11,513 nt of DNA from JAGMES01 sp023128035 (GCA_030627905.1 DAOVRZ010000136.1:1-11513); one strand, 5' to 3'; positions 1 to 5,590 are shown, numbered from the stretch's first letter. Translations and numbers: made by a program. The notes: generated from the sequence alone by a model not told the origin.

Positions 1-139
1 TCTACCAGAACTATTTAATGTAGGTTATGATTTTTCAGTTTATAAGACCATGACTTATGATTTTGAGGAGACCAAAAAGATTTTGTCTGATACTGCAAAA
101 GAATTGAATATCCATATTGTAGCTGGTATATTAGAGAAA
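1..139. repeat. Left copy of 139-bp exact terminal direct repeat
   Basis: Bases 1-139 are identical to 11375-11513, so the window's prefix equals its suffix. The repeat lies inside a nitrilase-family reading frame. An exact prefix-suffix match is what a circular contig from a de Bruijn assembler looks like; a tandem duplication with a unit of about 11,374 bp would give the same picture. I cannot tell these apart from one window. Confidence 0.95.
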
Positions 140-169
140 AAGAGGAATGCTGGTATAACTCATTGCTAG
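2..169 (+). pseudogene. Nitrilase/carbon-nitrogen hydrolase fragment, prematurely ended
   Basis: The open frame enters from the left edge and ends at TAG 167-169. It starts with LPELFNVGYDF, the nitrilase-superfamily segment that carries the first catalytic Glu (of the Glu-Lys-Cys triad). It is the same sequence as residues 40-85 of the gene starting at 11259. The family pattern holds up to IVAGILEK and is then replaced by an unrelated tail ending in GITHC, so the Lys and Cys parts of the catalytic site are missing. If the window is a circle, this is the end of the 11259 gene, giving a protein of only 94 residues against a usual 250-300. If it is a tandem duplication, base 140 is close to the junction. 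Either way this copy cannot encode a working amidase or nitrilase. Confidence 0.8.
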
Positions 170-226
170 TATTTGATAATTAGGGTGATATTTTGACAAA
201 TTATTGTAAGATTAATCTTGAGTCTT

Positions 227-249
227 TGCTAGGCTTAATTAGCCTAGCA
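227..249. other. Short stem-loop
   Basis: TGCTAGGCT and AGCCTAGCA form a perfect 9-bp stem around a 5-base loop (TAATT). No T run follows on either strand, so I do not call it an intrinsic terminator. It lies about 60 bases past the truncated nitrilase frame, between that relic and the interrupted minus-strand ORF. Confidence 0.5.
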
Positions 250-336
250 TGCCCTTCTCTCCATGTAAAGCTATATTTTAAATTAATTTTACATAATTGG
301 AACTATTCATGTGTGAAAAAATTTATTGTACAGAGA

Positions 337-630
337 TTACCCACACAATATAGCGAAGAGGCAAATATCCTCACCCTTTCTCACATTAGTAGTGATTAAT
401 TCAATCAATGGAACAGCAACTTTATTGTATTTGATGATAAAGTCTGGAAATACACTTATGCAGATTTTTTGTCCATTTTTCTCGAGTTTGTCTGTATCTG
501 GAATATTTAGCACACCATGAAGCTGATTAGCATCTAAATTATCAAAAAACTTTTGATAATCTTCAAGAAAAGACTTGAAATTTATATTCAGATGTGATAA
601 GATGTACTTGGAGATAATTCAATTATACAT
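337..630 (-). pseudogene. Unrecognised ORF with in-frame TGA at codon 4
   Basis: On the minus strand a frame starts at ATG 630-628, meets TGA at 621-619, then stays open for 93 codons to TAA 339-337. The composition looks like a real protein (segments such as FKSFLEDYQKFFDNLDANQ and SVFPDFIIKYNKVAVPLIE). The PDFIIKY piece faintly recalls the N-terminal region of some transposases, but I cannot name a family. There is no convincing ribosome binding site. It is most likely a decayed mobile-element gene; chance openness in AT-rich DNA is the alternative. Confidence 0.35.
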
Positions 631-703
631 CAGAGGGGGACTACTTCGGAAACCTTTGATGTGTTTTTTTTGAGTGGAAAAGGGTAAAATTTTAAGATTA
701 TTA

Positions 704-759
704 TTTACTGACAGAGTTTATGTCTCAAAATCAGTAGTTTACTGTCAAAAAATATGTCC
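704..759. repeat. Pair of degenerate direct repeats, possible IS21-type end
   Basis: Two 22-base units, 704-725 and 738-759, both begin TTTACTG and end in TATGTC plus one base, with about 16 of 22 positions identical. Multiple short repeats containing TGTC/GACA near an element end are typical of IS21-family termini. No IS21 transposase genes are present, so this would be a leftover end. The assignment to IS21 is inference. Confidence 0.3.
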
Positions 760-802
760 CCTAACATCAATTAAAATAGAGATATAATAGCCTTAAATGA
801 TT

Positions 803-862
803 AAGGAGGATTGAAAAACATTAGGAATCTAAAAAGTTCCTGATCTTTTCAATCCTCTCCTT
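803..862 (-). terminator. Large two-tier hairpin after the minus-strand radical SAM gene
   Basis: AGGATTGAAAA (807-817) pairs perfectly with TTTTCAATCCT (846-856). The stem extends outward by AAGG/CCTT across a two-base bulge, and there is an inner AGGAA/TTCCT stem (823-827 and 837-841). It starts 33 bases beyond the stop of the minus-strand maturase, where a terminator or 3'-end stabilising structure is expected. The expected U tract is weak on that strand, so intrinsic termination is plausible but unproven. Confidence 0.45.
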
Positions 863-894
863 TTATCACTGTTGAGCAAAGCTAAATGGATTAT

Positions 895-1950
895 TTAATC
901 TTTGTCATTTGTATTTAATCCTTGTTCTACTTCATATTTGAATAAACACATTGGATTTTCATAGAAAGTTTTATTTAATGACCAGGTAAGTGAACAACAA
1001 CCACCCCGACAAATTCGAGCATATTTACACTCTCGACAAAAACCTGTTAAGTTATCTATTGGTTTTTCTCTAAAAACTCTAAATACCTCAGGATCGTTCC
1101 ACAACTCTGTAAGTGAACGCTCACGAATATTTCCAACAACATTTTCATCTCCTCTAAGGGAAAGACAACCCCGAATATTACCATTTGCTTCAATTCCTAT
1201 ATTTAATCTACCTGCAACACAGCCAGTAAAAGGACTATTTCTGACTAAATGTTCAAAAGAGGTAAAATGTCCCATATTATCACCAAGACAGATATTTACA
1301 CTGGTATTTTTTCTAAATTCTGCAACTTGTTTGTGAATATTATAAAAATCTTCAATAGTTAAGCTTAATTCAGGATTTTTATTGGCACGACCAAAATCCT
1401 CAACTCCTTGAATCTGCCAAGTACTGATATTTAACTCTTCCATCAATTTAAATAACTCTGGTAATTCATTAATATTTCTTTTTGAAAGTGCTGTATTTAT
1501 TCCTACTCGAAAACCTTCTTTTTGAGCGTTTTTAATATTATTAATGGCTTTTTTATACAAACCAGGAACTCCACGTAAATAATTATGAGTTTCTTCAGTT
1601 CCATCAATACTTACTGAAATAATTTTTATTTCAAGGTTTTTTAGCCTTTGAATATTTTCATCATTTAAAAGAATTCCATTAGTTAGATGTGCCACAGCTA
1701 TTCCTAAATCCCGCAGTTTTTTCGTTACTTTCTCCCAATATGCACAGAGGAAAAATTCTCCTCCAATAATTCCAACATGCTTACAACCCAATTCATGTAA
1801 TTCATCACATAGTTTTAGAGCTTCTTCTTCTGTTAATTCATTTTTTCGTGATATACCTGATTCTGAACCACAGTGAATGCAGTTTCCATTACATCTGTTA
1901 GTTAATTCCCAAACAGCATGATGAGGATAAAATTTCATTGTTTTAGTCAT
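895..1950 (-). CDS. Radical SAM/SPASM RiPP maturase for the 34-residue peptide
   Basis: This is a 351-residue radical SAM enzyme. The [4Fe-4S]-SAM site is CNGNCIHC at residues 20-27 (CxxxCxxC), followed by IIGGE (61-65), the SAM-binding glycine motif, and SVSIDG (112-117) in the barrel. The C-terminal SPASM domain has Cys244, Cys262, the run CRECKYARICRGGC (305-318) and Cys335, enough for two auxiliary iron-sulfur clusters. SPASM enzymes install carbon-carbon, ether or thioether crosslinks in ribosomal peptides. The start is fixed by AAGGAGGA (1957-1964) a few bases before ATG 1950. The gene lies 96 bases downstream of the small peptide gene on the same strand with no terminator in between, so the two very likely share a transcript. 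The exact bond formed cannot be read from the sequence; a substrate without Cys points away from thioethers. Confidence 0.85.
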   Translation of the reverse strand: MTKTMKFYPHHAVWELTNRCNGNCIHCGSESGISRKNELTEEEALKLCDELHELGCKHVGIIGGEFFLCAYWEKVTKKLRDLGIAVAHLTNGILLNDENIQRLKNLEIKIISVSIDGTEETHNYLRGVPGLYKKAINNIKNAQKEGFRVGINTALSKRNINELPELFKLMEELNISTWQIQGVEDFGRANKNPELSLTIEDFYNIHKQVAEFRKNTSVNICLGDNMGHFTSFEHLVRNSPFTGCVAGRLNIGIEANGNIRGCLSLRGDENVVGNIRERSLTELWNDPEVFRVFREKPIDNLTGFCRECKYARICRGGCCSLTWSLNKTFYENPMCLFKYEVEQGLNTNDKD

Positions 1951-1988
1951 TTTTATTCCTCCTTGTATAATGTAGTTATAAAAATTGA

Positions 1989-2196
1989 AAGGGAAATAGT
2001 GAGATAACTAAAATAAAGTATTAAAAAAACTAATTAATCACAAAGATTAATAGTCATAGCCTGGCTCTGCAGGATCATACATGAATTTACTTCCAATGGT
2101 AGTTGCAGTATCATAATTTAATTTATCTAAGCTCCAGAATTTATTAAGCATCTAATACACCTCCTTTGCATGAATATATTTCTCACTATTTCCCTT
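1989..2196. repeat. 16-bp perfect inverted repeat enclosing the precursor gene
   Basis: AAGGGAAATAGTGAGA at 1989-2004 is the exact reverse complement of 2181-2196. The 176 bases between hold the whole precursor ORF and its ribosome binding site and nothing else. On the minus-strand transcript, one arm lies at the very 5' end, just after the predicted promoter. The other lies after the precursor stop and is followed by a U-rich stretch (TTTCAATTTTTAT). It could fold as a gene-enclosing RNA stem, mark an invertible segment, or be paired protein sites. Confidence 0.85.
2047..2151 (-). CDS. RiPP precursor peptide, 34 residues, ending GYDY
   Basis: A short gene begins MLNKFWSLDKLNYDTATTIG, followed by a tail containing FMYDPAEPGYDY. 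The start is decided by AAGGAGGTG (2158-2166), six bases before ATG 2151, one of the strongest ribosome binding sites in the window. It sits immediately upstream of the SPASM maturase on the same strand, the standard precursor-maturase order. The core has no Cys, Ser or Thr near the C terminus but is rich in Tyr, Asp, Glu and Pro. Known SPASM chemistry on such residues includes Glu-Tyr carbon-carbon links (PqqA), cyclophanes at aromatic residues, and C-terminal Val-Tyr modification (mycofactocin). Which of these applies here is inference. I do not recognise the peptide family. No exporter or protease gene lies beside it. Confidence 0.8.
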   Translation of the reverse strand: MLNKFWSLDKLNYDTATTIGSKFMYDPAEPGYDY

Positions 2197-2199
2197 AAA

Positions 2200-2227
2200 G
2201 TTATATCAAGATAATTATTAATAACAA
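2200..2227 (-). promoter_or_regulatory. Predicted sigma-A-type promoter of the minus-strand RiPP pair
   Basis: Read on the minus strand, TTGTTA (2227-2222) and TATAAC (2205-2200) are 16 bases apart. Transcription would begin near 2193, inside the right arm of the inverted repeat at 2181-2196. That would place the repeat arm in the extreme 5' untranslated region of the precursor mRNA. The surroundings are very AT-rich, so other promoter choices exist. Confidence 0.4.
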
Positions 2228-2273
2228 TGTAATTAAATTAAATTTTTAATTAGTTATATAAATTCGAGATAAA

Positions 2274-2333
2274 TTTCTTAATACCTGCCCTAACATATAA
2301 AAATAAAATTTTTATATTTAAGGGTTAAGAATT
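2274..2333. repeat. Long imperfect hairpin upstream of the RiPP pair
   Basis: TTCTTAA, then CCCT and ATATAAAAAT on the left match ATTTTTATAT, AGGG and TTAAGAA on the right. The left arm has a six-base interruption and the turn is very short. It separates the promoter region of the minus-strand RiPP pair from the IS1380 fragment. It could be a bidirectional terminator or the folded end of a lost element. Confidence 0.45.
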
Positions 2334-2391
2334 AGGGGATGGTAAATAAGATGTTTTATTATGAGATTGGCTGAATTTTCAAAGAAAAGTA

Positions 2392-2703
2392 GAAGAACTT
2401 CTGCTGAGTTATACTTTCGTAGTTACTTTTATGGAAGTTAGTGCCAAAAATGTCATCAGATTCTATAGCAAACGTGGCACTATGGAAAACTTCATTAAAG
2501 AAGCTAAACTTGATTTCGGGATGGACACCTTGAGCCATTCTTCTTATATGACAAATGCTAATCGGCTGATGCAAATGGTTTTGGCTTATAACCTAAACAA
2601 TCTTATGAGGCGGTTGTGTTTTTCGGAGCATGAAAAGCCAAAACGAATGCATACGCTACGAACATTGCTCACGAAAGTGGCTGGTCGCTTTATCTGCTCA
2701 GGG
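2392..2703 (+). pseudogene. IS1380-family transposase, C-terminal fragment
   Basis: The open frame reads FVVTFMEVSAKNVIRFYSKR, then GTMENFIKEAKLDFGMDTLS and MVLAYNLNNLMRRL. These match the conserved C-terminal part of IS1380 transposases: the RG(T/N)MENFIKE region with the last catalytic Glu, followed by the LAYN helix. The N-terminal two thirds, with the first two catalytic Asp residues, is missing. The homology stops near 2700, where the sequence passes directly into an ISAzo13-type fragment on the other strand. The protein cannot be active. Confidence 0.8.
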
Positions 2704-2970
2704 ATAATCATAAAAATTACCTATTATTTCTTTTTTTACATCCATATTTATCACTGGATTTTTAGAAGAATTCATATATTTTTCCTTAAGAATTACTATG
2801 TTTTCAAATTGTTCGTTCCTATTTTCTGATTGCTTCATAGTAACCGTCTTTTGCATCTTTCTTTGTTTAAAATTATGCTTTTTAAATAATTGTTGTACAA
2901 CATAACGAGATACTTTAATTCCTTCTTTTTCTAACAATTCACATACTCTAGCATCTGTTAAGTCTGTCCA
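2698..2970 (-). pseudogene. ISAzo13-family transposase, internal fragment
   Basis: On the minus strand the frame reads WTDLTDARVCELLEKEGIKV, then SRYVVQQLFKKHNFKQRKMQ, and ends in VINMDVKKEIIGNF. This matches the ISAzo13/Rhodopirellula-type transposase segment: a helix-turn-helix followed by the first catalytic Asp in a VISxDxKKKExxGNF motif. One Lys of the usual KKKE is missing, and the frame stops after GNFYDYP. Both ends are cut, on one side by the IS1380 fragment and on the other by the ISL3 fragment. Confidence 0.7.
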
Positions 2971-2984
2971 TATAATGGAATCGT

Positions 2985-3128
2985 GGAAATTATTATTTGT
3001 ACATCCCTAATGGATTTGCAGAAGGGATAAATAACAAGATCAAGTTGATTAAAAGAATAGGCTATGGAGTCCCGAACATTAAAAATTTCAGAAGAAGAAT
3101 ATTTCATGCTATGCTTCAACCTGCGTGA
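2985..3128 (+). pseudogene. ISL3-family transposase, C-terminal fragment
   Basis: The frame reads NGFAEGINNKIKLIKRIGYG and then NFRRRIFHAMLQPA before TGA 3126-3128. NG(F/Y)xEGxNNKIKxIKRxxYG is the diagnostic C-terminal motif of ISL3 transposases and includes the last catalytic Glu. Only about the last 40 residues remain. The next 160 bases, up to the terminator of the nucleotidyltransferase gene, contain nothing I can identify. Confidence 0.8.
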
Positions 3129-3294
3129 TGAAATATATAGAATTAAGGTGTATGATTAAGTATTCATTTAAAAATGGCAAATAAAATAGCTTAATGGAGT
3201 TAATGTATTTTTAAAAGTAATTTTAACAAGATTGCCAATAGTCTTTATAAGTAAGTTGATTGATAAAGTTTTTTGGTTATATGTAGATTTGATC

Positions 3295-3333
3295 AAAACA
3301 AAAAACTTCCAGCAAATTAATGCTTGGAAGTTT
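3295..3333 (-). terminator. Intrinsic terminator overlapping the end of the nucleotidyltransferase gene
   Basis: On the minus strand AAACTTCCA (3333-3325) pairs with TGGAAGTTT (3311-3303). GCA/TGC pairing extends it inward, and the gene's stop codon lies in the loop. TTTTTTGTTTTG follows directly. It is the clearest rho-independent terminator in the window. Confidence 0.8.
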
Positions 3334-3655
3334 CATCATAGACAGTTATTCCAGTATGAAGAATTTCGTAAACAAAAGTTGCAGGATCATTTATACTCAA
3401 TTTATCTGAAGAATATGGAATAGCTTCAATAGAAGCATCAATATTCCAAGCAACTTTAGATAGAAATTGTAATTCTTTCAACCTACTGTGACCAAAGTTA
3501 GGTGAAAAAACTGCTAAATCAATATCACTATATTCATGGGTATTACCTTTTGCCCATGACCCATATAAAATTATTTTATCAACAGAAATATTTCTTTTCA
3601 ATGCTTCAATGAAATTAGTAATAAGTTTGTCAATCATAGTTTTGTTTTTATCCAT
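3317..3655 (-). CDS. MntA-like minimal nucleotidyltransferase (HEPN partner/antitoxin)
   Basis: A 112-residue DNA-polymerase-beta-fold nucleotidyltransferase. The core motif GSWAKGNTHEYSDIDLAVFS spans residues 32-51, with Gly32-Ser33 and the metal-binding Asp44 and Asp46. Asp73 in the WNIDASIE strand is the likely third carboxylate. In HEPN-MNT toxin-antitoxin systems (HepT/MntA) this protein neutralises the HEPN RNase by transferring AMP to it. The start is supported by AAGGAGG upstream (3662-3668), inside the end of the preceding HEPN frame, so the genes are translationally coupled. Its length is normal for MntA and all motifs are present, yet the HEPN partner next to it is broken. It ends in its own strong terminator. 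Confidence 0.8.
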   Translation of the reverse strand: MDKNKTMIDKLITNFIEALKRNISVDKIILYGSWAKGNTHEYSDIDLAVFSPNFGHSRLKELQFLSKVAWNIDASIEAIPYSSDKLSINDPATFVYEILHTGITVYDETSKH

Positions 3656-3951
3656 TCGAACAGCCTCCTTGTATTATCGAGTAATTCAGAAGAATAATCG
3701 CAATCTTCCATGAGTTCGAATTCCTGATCAGGGTATCGTGTAGCAATATTAAGTGGATTTAGTTCATGTAATATATCAAGTAAGTCTGTTGGAATTTCGG
3801 AATCTAAATATGTAAGTTTTACTAGTCTGGCAAGATTATGAATTCTAGGAGGTATACTATTTTCGTTACTACTCAGGCATCCCAATAATGGAATGCCTGA
3901 GTAGTAACGAAATATCTTCAAGGATACTGGAATCTTTTCGACGAGATACAC
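3634..3951 (-). pseudogene. HEPN-domain protein, N-terminally truncated
   Basis: The C-terminal 70 residues (IPPRIHNLARLVKLTYLDSE and later NIATRYPDQEF, ELLDNTRRLFEWIK) match the second half of HEPN-domain proteins, which pair with MntA-like nucleotidyltransferases. HEPN proteins of this kind are about 120-140 residues and start with a helix and a segment like AVEKALKA. Here that half is missing. Homology stops at about 3860, exactly where a 20-bp palindrome begins, and the codons further upstream are unlike the family. The stop overlaps the nucleotidyltransferase start by 22 bases. The reading frame can technically start at ATG 3951, but the product would probably not fold as HEPN. Confidence 0.65.
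3861..3912. repeat. 20-bp perfect palindrome with 12-base spacer
   Basis: Bases 3861-3880 are the exact reverse complement of 3893-3912 (core CTACTCAGGCAT). The spacer is CCCAATAATGGA, where CC and GG can pair further. It interrupts the HEPN coding sequence. It may be a small inserted hairpin element or the scar of an inverted junction. No T tract flanks it. Confidence 0.9.
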
Positions 3952-4007
3952 TAACCACTGAAGATATTGTCAGATTAAACAAACAAATTCAAGTACGACA
4001 TTTATGA
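3888..4007 (+). CDS. Possible small ORF of 39 residues, unrecognised
   Basis: ATG 3888 lies in the loop of the palindrome, and the frame runs to TGA 4005-4007. It reads MECLSSNEISSRILESFRRD followed by TLTTEDIVRLNKQIQVRHL. The second half looks helical and protein-like. There is no ribosome binding site before the ATG, and the first residues come from the palindrome arm. It is more likely the tail of a truncated gene than a real small protein. I do not recognise it. Confidence 0.2.
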   Translation: MECLSSNEISSRILESFRRDTLTTEDIVRLNKQIQVRHL

Positions 4008-4093
4008 TATATTAATGATACCATGGAGGTGGTAAAAGGAAACTATGCAAAATTTTAAATTATCGGAAGTTAGAATATAGGGAGTTTGATTCA

Positions 4094-4536
4094 ATGAATG
4101 ATTATCTGATCATTATTGATCCTATTTTGAATAAAACAGGGTGTATTTCATTGGATCAGATTCAAAGGTTAAAAGATGTCCTAAAGGGAATTATTGTAGG
4201 ACATTCATTGACTTCAGATTTACAGTTCCATTAATCAATCACGTGATTGATGAGGCGACAGAACAAGAGATTGATTGTTTAGAATTTGACCGTAGTAAAC
4301 AGATTTTTATCGGGCAATTTTTAATCTGAATTGATACCAATTTAGGAATGAATAATTTTTTGGCAACTCATATTCTAACAGGTCATGAAACCTTTGTTTT
4401 AGTTGAATACTTGAATCAAGTAAAAAATTTAAAATTAGATGAAATAAATCAACTAATTAGAGATTATCTTCAAGAATGTAGGTTATGGATCACTTATGGA
4501 AATGAGAAAATCGAACCAGTAGAAAGTGGAAGTTAA
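4094..4536 (+). pseudogene. M16 (insulinase-type) peptidase-like C-terminal remnant
   Basis: The best-preserved part runs from about 4231 to 4536: EATEQEIDCLEFDRSKQIFI, then after an in-frame TGA (4327-4329) IDTNLGMNNFLATHILTGHE and VEYLNQVKNLKLDEINQLIR. The order (a helix ExxRxKxxxxGxxL, a short sensor segment, then a YLxxVKxxxxxDxxxLxxxYL helix pair) matches the C-terminal half of M16 peptidases and their inactive relatives. The upstream 46-codon frame from ATG 4094 is probably the same gene shifted by one base near 4190-4230. One nonsense and one frameshift make it a pseudogene. M16 proteins process RiPP precursors in PQQ and subtilosin clusters, which fits the neighbouring relics. The family call rests on pattern, not on a zinc motif, because the HxxEH part is missing. 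Confidence 0.45.
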
Positions 4537-4835
4537 ACGAATCGAAAATTTTTTTGCCATATGTCGTAAGTAAAGGGTTGACAGCATTTTATTTTAATAT
4601 TATTTTAGCGATCACTATGTTCACGATCTTCCTATTTGAGATCCCAACAGGTGCATTTGCTGACCTTTTAGGGCGAAAACGTTCATTTATCCTTAGTCTG
4701 TTATTAATGGCTGTAGCGAAAGTGGTCTTTATGATTTCTAACACGATGCTTGGATTACTATTTTGTGCTGGAACGATAACTAAGGCGTATGGGATCATTG
4801 CCGCTCTCTTTGGAATGAATATCGTTTCTGGTTAA
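4526..4835 (+). pseudogene. MFS exporter, N-terminal fragment
   Basis: A hydrophobic frame reads NIILAITMFTIFLFEIPTGA and then FADLLGRKRSFILSLLLMAV. This contains the loop 2-3 motif A of major facilitator transporters (G-x-x-A-D-x-x-G-R-K/R), with one membrane helix before it and one to two after. The probable original start is GTG 4526, overlapping the end of the M16 relic. From there MEVKRIENFF reads well, but a frame change at a T run near 4549-4555 is needed to enter the main frame. The frame ends at 4835 after about 100 residues, against roughly 400 for the family. It was probably the exporter of the decayed RiPP locus. Confidence 0.65.
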
Positions 4836-5022
4836 TTTACTGAATGATGAGAACTTTAAAAGACGTTATGTAAACGATTTTGATTCTATCGTAACTGAGT
4901 TTGACTTAGCTAGTGCTGATGTAGCATTCTTATTGAATAACGTGAGTGATTCTTTATTGAAAGAATTCTCCACTGAAGAAGCTGAACTGGTAAGTGTTTA
5001 CGGTTGTTTTGATGCGTATTAA
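4819..5022 (+). pseudogene. Truncated RiPP precursor with Nif11/TOMM-like leader, tail VYGCFDAY
   Basis: The frame is open from 4819 to TAA 5020-5022. It reads VNLLNDENFKRRYVNDFDSI, then a segment rich in Asp, Leu and Ser, then FSTEEAELVSVYGCFDAY. The pattern LLxDxxFxxRxxxDFxxxxxEF(D/G)L is the helical leader seen in Nif11-like and related TOMM precursors. The last eight to ten residues with a single Cys would be the core. No ATG, GTG or TTG precedes the leader in this frame. The 5' end overlaps the MFS fragment, so a deletion joined the two and removed the start. A TTG inside the leader could initiate a shorter peptide. It is followed by a 10-bp hairpin and a cobalamin-binding radical SAM relic, a typical precursor-maturase order. 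Confidence 0.55.
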
Positions 5023-5030
5023 AATCCACA

Positions 5031-5058
5031 AGACCAGTAGTTGTACAGCTACTGGTCT
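5031..5058. promoter_or_regulatory. 10-bp hairpin between relic precursor and maturase
   Basis: AGACCAGTAG and CTACTGGTCT pair perfectly around TTGTACAG. It lies eight bases after the precursor stop and 21 bases before the next start codon. No T run follows. Hairpins in this position commonly lower read-through or protect the precursor mRNA so that more precursor than enzyme is made. Confidence 0.6.
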
Positions 5059-5079
5059 ACTAATAGGAGTGAATTGTAG

Positions 5080-5234
5080 ATGATCTTATTAGTAAATCCG
5101 GCAATTAATGCAGATTACAACTACAAAATTGCTGGAGAATCTTTAGAAATTGGTTATTGTGCAGGTATCTGGAATCCAGAGGTTACCAAGTAGAAGTAGT
5201 TGATGGAGGAATCATTCCTATTGATGAAGAATAA
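5080..5234 (+). pseudogene. Cobalamin-binding radical SAM protein, N-terminal remnant
   Basis: ATG 5080 has AGGAG nearby (5065-5069) and reads MILLVNPAINADYNYKIAGE, the usual opening of B12-binding radical SAM enzymes (an ILLVNPP strand). A single missing T near 5166 shifts the frame. In the neighbouring frame it continues LESRGYQVEVVDGG and IIPIDEE, the next strand of the B12-binding fold, to TAA 5232-5234. Everything after the first 50 residues, including the radical SAM cysteines, is deleted. Such enzymes methylate or otherwise alter RiPP cores and are found beside precursors with the leader type seen just upstream. Confidence 0.6.
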
Positions 5235-5243
5235 TTGATCGAA

Positions 5244-5436
5244 AAAGTTGTTTTCACGGATGATACAGTCTTTGCGAACAGATTTCGAGGGTGGTGATCA
5301 ACTGGCGATATGTAGGAGCGTGATTGAAAAGGTAAACAAATTCCCTGATGATGTGACCATTTACCCTGGCATGGCCCCATTAACGATGGCTGAAGTACGA
5401 GCACACAACGGATTGTTTCGCTCATCATTTCACTAA
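5244..5436 (+). pseudogene. Metallo-beta-lactamase-fold (glyoxalase II-like) C-terminal remnant
   Basis: Two frames together reproduce the end of a glyoxalase II-like hydrolase. VVFTDDTVFA (from 5247) corresponds to the VFTGDTLFA strand carrying the bridging metal-binding Asp. RTDFEGGDQLAICRSVIEKV (from 5275) and KFPDDVTIYPGMAPLTMAEV follow in another frame. The last zinc-binding His, normally in PGHGP, is Met here. The N-terminal HxHxDH part is missing. There is a frameshift at about 5275 and a loss of a few residues between the two pieces. It is dead as a hydrolase. Confidence 0.6.
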
Positions 5437-5509
5437 CTCAATGAAATATTTGTTGCTGAGATAGAAGGGAAAGTGTGAACTGGCTCGGGTTTTAAGAGTT
5501 AAAGGAGTT

Positions 5510-5590
5510 ATGAACGAACATAAAGGATTTATATTTAAAAATAAAGGAAGTAATTCAAAAACAGAGAATATAACAATAATACCAAATTAG
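5510..5590 (+). CDS. Possible 26-residue peptide ORF
   Basis: ATG 5510 to TAG 5588-5590 encodes MNEHKGFIFKNKGSNSKTEN followed by ITIIPN. AAAGGAG lies before it, but only about two bases separate GGAG from ATG, which is too close for efficient initiation. It sits in the 197-base gap before the main operon. I do not recognise it. It could be a leader ORF of the operon or chance. Confidence 0.15.
   Translation: MNEHKGFIFKNKGSNSKTENITIIPN

Noticed and set aside
193..520. Two plus-strand ORFs of 64-68 codons
   Set aside because: They overlap each other and the more protein-like minus-strand frame at 337-630, have no ribosome binding site and no recognisable motif.
1989..2196. Claiming a site-specific invertible switch
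   Set aside because: The inverted repeat fits one, but no invertase or recombinase gene is present in the window, so it is kept only as one alternative.
2359..2574. Minus-strand ORF of 71 codons
   Set aside because: It is the shadow of the IS1380 transposase fragment, whose conserved motifs are on the plus strand.
3232..3423. Plus-strand ORF of 63 codons
   Set aside because: It overlaps the terminator and the end of the nucleotidyltransferase gene on the other strand and has no family features.
4589..4798. Minus-strand ORF of 69 codons
   Set aside because: Antisense shadow of the MFS fragment, which has a clear motif A on the plus strand.
5183..5428. Minus-strand ORF of 81 codons
   Set aside because: Antisense shadow of the metallo-beta-lactamase-like remnant; composition rich in Ser and Pro without domain features.
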